Below the pieces are notes generated by a model, which saw nothing but the letters and a program-made list of their open reading frames with translations, searched no databases and was not told the origin of the DNA. A stretch of DNA of 64,000 bases from Paenibacillus lupini (GTDB lineage: Bacteria; Bacillota; Bacilli; Paenibacillales; Paenibacillaceae): assembly GCF_011761355.1 (NCBI RefSeq), contig NZ_JAASRW010000001.1, positions 620,001 to 684,000 of the forward strand, given 5' to 3'. Made by a program: the position numbers and the translations under genes. This document shows positions 59,114-64,000 of the stretch, in pieces (position 1 is the stretch's first letter; every line of letters begins with the position of its first letter).

Positions 59114-61402
59114 ATGGCAAAGAGCAGTGTATTGGGGTATCCTCGGATTGGTGAGAATCGGGAATGGAAAAAAGCGCTGGAGGCATTCTGGTCCGGCAAG
59201 CTTGAGGAGTCGGAGCTGCATAAGCAGCTTCAAGAGATTCGGTTGAATCATCTTCGCAAACAGCAGGAGAAGGGAATCGATCTAATCGCAGTTAATGATT
59301 TCAGCTATTATGATCAAGTGTTGGATACGGCTGCTATGTTCGGGATTATCCCGAAGCGGTTTAACTATACAGGTGGTGCAGTTCCTCTATCGGTCTATTA
59401 TGGTGTCGCTCGAGGCACAAAGGATGCGGCAGCAAGTGAAATGACGAAATGGTTCAATACGAACTATCACTATATCGTTCCTGAGCTGTATGGTGCGGAA
59501 CCGGCGCTGACTGAGAATAAGCCGCTTGCAGCTTATCGCGAGGCCAAAGAGAAGCTTGGAATTGATGGTAAGCCAGTCATCTTAGGACCATTCACGTTCC
59601 TGAAGCTGTCGAAAGGCTATGGCAAGTCGGAGATCGACACCTGGCTGTCAATACTGGTGAATTTGTATGTGAAAGTACTAAAGGAGCTTGAAGAAGAAGG
59701 CGTTCAGTGGGTCCAAATCGATGAGCCAGCCCTCGTCACTAAGCTGAGCAGAGATGATGTGACTAGACTTCAAACGGTATATGGCAAGCTGGCCGAAGCT
59801 GTACCTTCTCTAAATATTCTGCTGCAGACGTATTTCGAATCCGTCGAAAACTATAAGGAAATTATTAATCTGCCTGTACAGGGGATTGGCTTGGATTTCG
59901 TACACGGACTTCAAGGCAACCTGGCATCTATTCGTGAATTTGGTTTCCCTAAAGATAAAGTGCTTGGCGCAGGTGTTATTGATGGTCGTGGCATTTGGAA
60001 GGCATCACTTAGCGATAAGCTAGAACTACTGAAAGAGCTGCAAGGTTATGCTGCATCAGACAAACTACTTATTCAATCCTCCTGCAGCCTGCTGCATGTA
60101 CCGGTAACGGTTAAGGGAGAAACGAAGCTGCAGCCGGAGCTTACGAACGCCCTTGCCTTTGCTGATGAAAAGCTGGATGAGCTTATCTTATTGACACGTG
60201 CATTAAATGAAGGGGATGCTTCCATAACTGCGGAGCTAGAACAATGTGAGAAGGCGCTTCAAGCGCTCGAACAATCTGAAGCAAGGAACCGAAAAGCTGT
60301 GCAAGAGGCAGTGGCAGTTATTCAAAGGGAAGATGCTTCTCGTCAGTCCAACTTTGAAAGCCGTCAGCTTGCCCAACAGCAGAAATGGCAGCTTCCTTTG
60401 TTCCCAACAACAACAATCGGCAGCTTCCCGCAATCGGCGGAAGTACGTAAAGCCCGTCAGTCCTGGCGGAAAGGCGAATGGGGCAGCGAGCAGTATGCGA
60501 TCTTCATTAAAGAACAAATCGACAGCTGGATTCAGCATCAAGAAGAGATTGGGCTGGATGTACTTGTTCACGGAGAATTTGAGCGGACAGATATGGTTGA
60601 ATTTTTTGGTGAGAAGCTTGATGGTTTCGCCTTTACTCAAAATGGCTGGGTACAATCGTATGGTTCCCGTTGTGTGAAGCCTCCGGTAATCTATGGAGAC
60701 GTCGAATTTACGGAAGCGATGACTGTAGAAGAAACCGTATATGCCCAATCTAAGACTGCTAGACCGGTAAAAGGGATGCTCACAGGCCCAATTACCATTA
60801 TGAACTGGTCGTTCGTTCGTGATGATCTGGCAAGAGAGCAGATAACCTATCAATTGGCTTATGCCCTGCGTCAAGAAGTTGAAGCGCTGGAGAAAGCCGG
60901 AATTGGAATGATTCAGGTGGATGAGCCTGCCGTACGGGAAGGTCTGCCGTTGAAGGAGAATGAACAAGCGGACTACTTGGCATGGGCAGTAAAAGCATTC
61001 AAAGTAACGACATGTACCGTTCAAGATACAACCCAAATCCATACTCATATGTGCTATTGCGAGTTCCATGACATGATTGATTCTATTGAAGCGATGGATG
61101 CGGATGTGATCTCTATTGAAACCTCGCGCAGCCATGGTGAGTTGATTCAAAGCTTCGAACAGAATACGTATAAACTTGGCATTGGTCTTGGCGTATATGA
61201 TATTCATAGCCCTCGTGTACCAGACATTGAAGAAATGACAGGAATGATTGACCGCGCCCTGCAAGTACTGGATCCAAAGCTGTTCTGGATTAACCCAGAC
61301 TGCGGACTAAAAACACGCGGCAAGGAAGAGACCATTGCCTCGCTCCGCAACATGGTCGCAGCAACCAAGATTGCCCGTGACAAACATTTAGTAAACGTGT
61401 AA
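59114..61402 (+). CDS. metE: cobalamin-independent methionine synthase MetE
   Basis: A 762-residue MetE: makes methionine by methyl transfer from 5-methyltetrahydropteroyltri-glutamate to homocysteine. Two related barrels; the zinc site is present: His645 and Cys647 (THMCYCEF), Glu669 (SIETSRS), Cys730 (NPDCGLKT), at the positions offset by four from E. coli MetE. Start is ATG at 59114 behind AAGGGG; TTG codons at 59105 and 59108 lie closer to that site. Upstream palindromes suggest transcriptional rather than riboswitch control. Confidence 0.94.
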   Translation: MAKSSVLGYPRIGENREWKKALEAFWSGKLEESELHKQLQEIRLNHLRKQQEKGIDLIAVNDFSYYDQVLDTAAMFGIIPKRFNYTGGAVPLSVYYGVARGTKDAAASEMTKWFNTNYHYIVPELYGAEPALTENKPLAAYREAKEKLGIDGKPVILGPFTFLKLSKGYGKSEIDTWLSILVNLYVKVLKELEEEGVQWVQIDEPALVTKLSRDDVTRLQTVYGKLAEAVPSLNILLQTYFESVENYKEIINLPVQGIGLDFVHGLQGNLASIREFGFPKDKVLGAGVIDGRGIWKASLSDKLELLKELQGYAASDKLLIQSSCSLLHVPVTVKGETKLQPELTNALAFADEKLDELILLTRALNEGDASITAELEQCEKALQALEQSEARNRKAVQEAVAVIQREDASRQSNFESRQLAQQQKWQLPLFPTTTIGSFPQSAEVRKARQSWRKGEWGSEQYAIFIKEQIDSWIQHQEEIGLDVLVHGEFERTDMVEFFGEKLDGFAFTQNGWVQSYGSRCVKPPVIYGDVEFTEAMTVEETVYAQSKTARPVKGMLTGPITIMNWSFVRDDLAREQITYQLAYALRQEVEALEKAGIGMIQVDEPAVREGLPLKENEQADYLAWAVKAFKVTTCTVQDTTQIHTHMCYCEFHDMIDSIEAMDADVISIETSRSHGELIQSFEQNTYKLGIGLGVYDIHSPRVPDIEEMTGMIDRALQVLDPKLFWINPDCGLKTRGKEETIASLRNMVAATKIARDKHLVNV

Positions 61403-61410
61403 AGACCAAA

Positions 61411-61458
61411 AGACTGTACCAAAAGTCATCGTGGATGGCTGTTGGTGCAGTTTTTTAT
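61411..61458 (+). terminator. intrinsic terminator
   Basis: ACTGTACC / GGTGCAGT outer stem with AGTCAT..ATGGCT inner arm and TTTTTTATT; ends metE. Confidence 0.8.
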
Positions 61459-61529
61459 TATAGGCTTTGGGTTGAATAGTTTTATCCAATAATTATAAGA
61501 TGGATTTAATAAACAAGGGGGATGATAAA

Positions 61530-62126
61530 TTGAATAACTTTACCATTAAGTCTTTTGCCCCGTACTCATTAAACTACTTAATCTATATCCAAAATGCATT
61601 TATTTCTAGTAAGGGTGAGAGTCGTAAGTTTCCATCTCTTGATATTGTTTATTTAGGACTGCTTGAGGAAGGACATTTTTGCGATGCTTTTAAAAAAGTA
61701 TGGTCAGATATGATACGACTTTTATCGCAAAACTCATTGTTTGATCATAATGGAGTTTTAGAAAACGAGATGTTCCAAACGTTATTTAAACCAAATGATC
61801 AAGGAATAGCAGGATATGAGGAGAGTAAGAGATCGTTTAATGCTTGGTTTTCAAGCCTGACAGGACAAATAACGATTGAAAGAGCAGCAGATCATATGAT
61901 GTATTACGAAATGGATATCTATAATAGGGTTTCAAAAATGATTAACAACGATGAAAACCGCAGCCAGGAGCTACTAATAAGCCTAATATATGATGAATGT
62001 ATAATGGGAGAAAGTGAAAGGTATTCAAGGCATTCAATTGTCTCACTTCAAGATTTATATTTTAAAAAAGAAGACTTGGTCTCGAATATTGTAGATCGTT
62101 GGAATAGAGGGAATAGAACGTTATAA
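61530..62126 (+). CDS. unrecognised soluble protein
   Basis: A 198-residue protein of unknown family; no membrane segment, mixed alpha/beta look, aromatic-rich (YSLNYLIYIQNAF, RHSIVSLQDLYFKKE). The frame opens at an ATG at 61500; a TTG at 61530, eight bases after AAGGGGG, is the better start. Codon use is more A/T-rich than in neighbouring genes, which may point to transfer, but that is a judgement by eye. A hairpin follows the stop. Confidence 0.6.
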   Translation: MNNFTIKSFAPYSLNYLIYIQNAFISSKGESRKFPSLDIVYLGLLEEGHFCDAFKKVWSDMIRLLSQNSLFDHNGVLENEMFQTLFKPNDQGIAGYEESKRSFNAWFSSLTGQITIERAADHMMYYEMDIYNRVSKMINNDENRSQELLISLIYDECIMGESERYSRHSIVSLQDLYFKKEDLVSNIVDRWNRGNRTL

Positions 62127-62145
62127 AATAATGTCATTAGAAATC

Positions 62146-62190
62146 AACCTCAAGGCGCGATCTTCGCGACCTGAGGTTGTTCGTTTGAAG
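62146..62190 (+). terminator. possible weak terminator
   Basis: AACCTCAAGGCGCGA / TCGCGACCTGAGGTT stem-loop with only a moderate T-run after it, beyond the unrecognised gene. Confidence 0.5.
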
Positions 62191-62262
62191 GTGGAAAATG
62201 TTAGATTCCCTGTTCATATAGAAGATGATATCATTGATTATATTCAAGAAGGAGGAGATGAC

Positions 62263-62985
62263 TTGCCTTCATTTTTTTCCCGGAATGGCACAGAAGAGTT
62301 TATACCCTACACCTCTGCACACACCGTTATGCTTACCGCTCTAGTTGTTTCCGCGCTTCTATTATATTTCTTCCGATCGGGAGTCCGTAACCACAATCTT
62401 GTCAGAACGATAATCAAGTACAGTATACTCCTGGGTCTCTTGGTTCCACAGATTGTCCTCTATTACTGGTATGCTGTTCAAGGTTTATGGAACGTAAAAT
62501 ACACGCTTCCGCTCGAGCTTTGTGGTATATCACAATTTCTTGCCATTATTATGCTGTTTACACGGAGTAGATTGCTGTATCAGATCGTATTCTTCGCGGG
62601 CATTGGTGGCGCGATTCAAGCGATGTTTACGCCAGATTTAGATTATCCGTTTCCGCATTTTCGATTTTTTCACTTCTTCCTTGTACATATTGCAATTATC
62701 CTTGCCCCTCTCTATATGACGTGGATCGAAAACTTCCGTCCGACCTGGAAGTCCATTTGGATTACAATGATCTTTCTGAACATTCTTCTTGTAGTTGTTG
62801 GTGGTACTGATTATTGGCTGGACGCCAATTACATGTTCCTTATGCATAAGCCAGAAGGAGCCTCTCTATTAGATGTGTTAGGTCCTTACCCTTATTATTT
62901 GGCAGTAGAAGAAGTTATTGCACTTGTAATATTCACGATTATGTACCTGCCCTTTATCCGGTGGAGAAGACGGCAGGACTTATAA
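62263..62985 (+). CDS. ywaF: YwaF-like (TIGR02206-type) membrane protein
   Basis: A 240-residue protein with about six or seven membrane helices; characteristic LPLELCGISQFLAIIMLFT and TPDLDYPFPHFRFFHFFLVHIAII segments. Function unknown in the family. The frame opens at 62131, but the first 44 codons overlap a terminator-like hairpin and have no ribosome binding site; a TTG at 62263 lies just after GGAGGAG and gives the family's typical length. Confidence 0.85.
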   Translation: MPSFFSRNGTEEFIPYTSAHTVMLTALVVSALLLYFFRSGVRNHNLVRTIIKYSILLGLLVPQIVLYYWYAVQGLWNVKYTLPLELCGISQFLAIIMLFTRSRLLYQIVFFAGIGGAIQAMFTPDLDYPFPHFRFFHFFLVHIAIILAPLYMTWIENFRPTWKSIWITMIFLNILLVVVGGTDYWLDANYMFLMHKPEGASLLDVLGPYPYYLAVEEVIALVIFTIMYLPFIRWRRRQDL

Positions 62986-63017
62986 AGAAGATGTTGGCAA
63001 ACTTGGAGGAATGAGGA

Positions 63018-64000
63018 ATGTCTTTTATTAAAGGAATAGAATTATGCCGTCGATTTCATATGGAAATCGTTGAACCTGTAATGAAGAACCATTATTCTTT
63101 CTTGTCGTACTCATCGGCTCTAATTGGTCCCGGCAGCGAAGTGCTAGGATATGATACGGAAATGTCGACTGATCACGATTGGGTGCCGCGGGTGTATCTT
63201 TTTCTTAACGAACAAGATATCCGGTATTCTAATCAAATATTATCAACACTCCATGAGCAATCACCGGAAAGGTTCTACGGCTTCCCAGTTGATATAAAGA
63301 AGAGTGTAATTACAACAGTGTCGAGGTTCATCGAAGGTTATCTTGGTATAAACAAAGATGAACGAATAGTACCAGTAGATTGGCTAACGTTTCCTTCGCA
63401 GTCACTTCTCGAGATTACACAGGGGGCAGTATTTAGGGACGACAATGGTCAACTTTCCACATTACGCAAACAATTCGAATATTACCCCCACGATATTTGG
63501 TTGTATCTTATGGCATCAAATTGGCAGCGAATCGGTCAAGAAGAACATCTGATGCTTCGCTCGGGTTTCTCAGGTGACGAACTTGGATCAGCTATTATCG
63601 CCTCACGCCTTGTCCGTGATATTATGAATCTCTGTTTTCTCATGGAGCGGCAATATGCACCATATCCAAAATGGTTTGGTACGGCATTCAAACATTTGAA
63701 ATGTGCAGATCAAATCATGCCTCATCTTTGGACTGCTCAAACGGCAGCTACATGGAGAGAACGCGAGCATGCTCTGAACAATGCTTACAAGTATCTATCA
63801 AATATGCACAACGCACTAGGACTCACTGAAAAGATTCCTGATGACGTTTCAACCTTTTATGATCGTCCCTATAAGGTCATGCAGGGTGAAGCAATTGCTA
63901 GCCTTATCGCAAACCAGATTGTGGATCTAGACATTCAACAGTTATCTACAAAACGCCTGATTGGTAACATAGACCAGATTACAGACAGCACGGATTTTAG
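63018..64000 (+). CDS. DUF4037 protein, 3' end outside window
   Basis: An open frame from the ATG at 63018 (GGAGGA seven bases upstream) to the window end, 327 complete codons. It carries DUF4037-type motifs: SALIGPGSEVLGYDTEMSTDHDWVPRVYLFL, an aspartate-rich, nucleotidyltransferase-like opening, then WLYLMASNWQRIGQEEHL and FSGDELGSAIIASRLVRD. The role of the family is not established; some members sit in biosynthetic or resistance-type loci. The C-terminal end is missing here. Confidence 0.85.
   Translation, partial: MSFIKGIELCRRFHMEIVEPVMKNHYSFLSYSSALIGPGSEVLGYDTEMSTDHDWVPRVYLFLNEQDIRYSNQILSTLHEQSPERFYGFPVDIKKSVITTVSRFIEGYLGINKDERIVPVDWLTFPSQSLLEITQGAVFRDDNGQLSTLRKQFEYYPHDIWLYLMASNWQRIGQEEHLMLRSGFSGDELGSAIIASRLVRDIMNLCFLMERQYAPYPKWFGTAFKHLKCADQIMPHLWTAQTAATWREREHALNNAYKYLSNMHNALGLTEKIPDDVSTFYDRPYKVMQGEAIASLIANQIVDLDIQQLSTKRLIGNIDQITDSTDF

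Noticed and set aside
60236-61264. Minus-strand 342-codon ORF inside metE
   Set aside because: Antisense to the second barrel with all zinc ligands of MetE in the plus frame; no start signal or motif.

Overview
The window reads as one contiguous piece of a Gram-positive, endospore-forming Bacillota chromosome, most likely Paenibacillus or a close relative. Evidence: strong GGAGG-type ribosome binding sites, frequent TTG/GTG starts, two GerA-type spore germinant-receptor operons, YjcZ-family sporulation micro-proteins, an OatA/SigV/RsiV lysozyme-stress locus, YesM/YesN-type two-component proteins, and intrinsic terminators after almost every transcription unit. No rRNA, tRNA, CRISPR array, transposase or phage gene was seen. 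The species assignment is inference.

Layout. 0-6.3 kb: a gene end cut by the window edge, an EamA-type transporter, a helix-hairpin-helix protein, an unrecognised membrane protein flanked by two related micro-proteins, a VanZ-like protein, a TetR regulator divergent from a 14-TM drug exporter with clear operators, and a chorismate mutase. 6.3-10.6 kb: germinant-receptor operon 1 (D, B, A, C subunits), ending in a 154-bp palindromic element. 10.6-12.8 kb: LysE exporter divergent from a MocR-type regulator. 12.9-16.4 kb: oatA-sigV-rsiV behind a putative ECF promoter. 16.5-19 kb: an SDR oxidoreductase, then YjcZ genes in an old tandem duplication that also copied the 3' end of the SDR gene, then a decayed gene.

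19.1-27.9 kb: a guanidine-use locus. One guanidine-I (ykkC) riboswitch precedes an APC permease; a second, with its own promoter, precedes two DUF1989 proteins (probable carboxyguanidine deiminase), a biotin-dependent guanidine/urea carboxylase and allophanate hydrolase. Together they would import guanidine and convert it to ammonium and CO2. 28-36 kb: housekeeping singletons (DinB-like, VOC, quinone oxidoreductase, MOSC, MBL hydrolase, Mn catalase, Na+/H+ antiporter, flavin reductase, GNAT).

36-41 kb: a one-component regulator with an excisionase-type HTH and a periplasmic-binding-like domain, a large TPM-domain protein, and an orphan modA whose promoter carries four 10-bp GATATAA iterons. 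41.1-44.8 kb: germinant-receptor operon 2 (A, B, C, no D). 45-50 kb: a Q-rich coiled-coil protein, an MFS exporter, DUF2935, an AAA ATPase, a GrpB-like protein and a LysR regulator. 50-59 kb: a sugar-use cluster (LacI regulator, histidine kinase, AraC-type response regulator, two ABC permeases, GH113-like glycosidase, binding lipoprotein) with shared TTGTTAG operator motifs and two cre sites, suggesting use of beta-mannosides. 59-64 kb: metE with a palindromic operator, an unrecognised protein, a YwaF-like membrane protein and a DUF4037 gene cut by the window end.

The least explained structures are the duplicated YjcZ module, the paired micro-proteins, the modA iterons and the palindromic element after operon 1. 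Nothing here is demonstrably a new system; the functions of the micro-protein trio and of the iteron/HTH-PBP/modA circuit could not be assigned from sequence.
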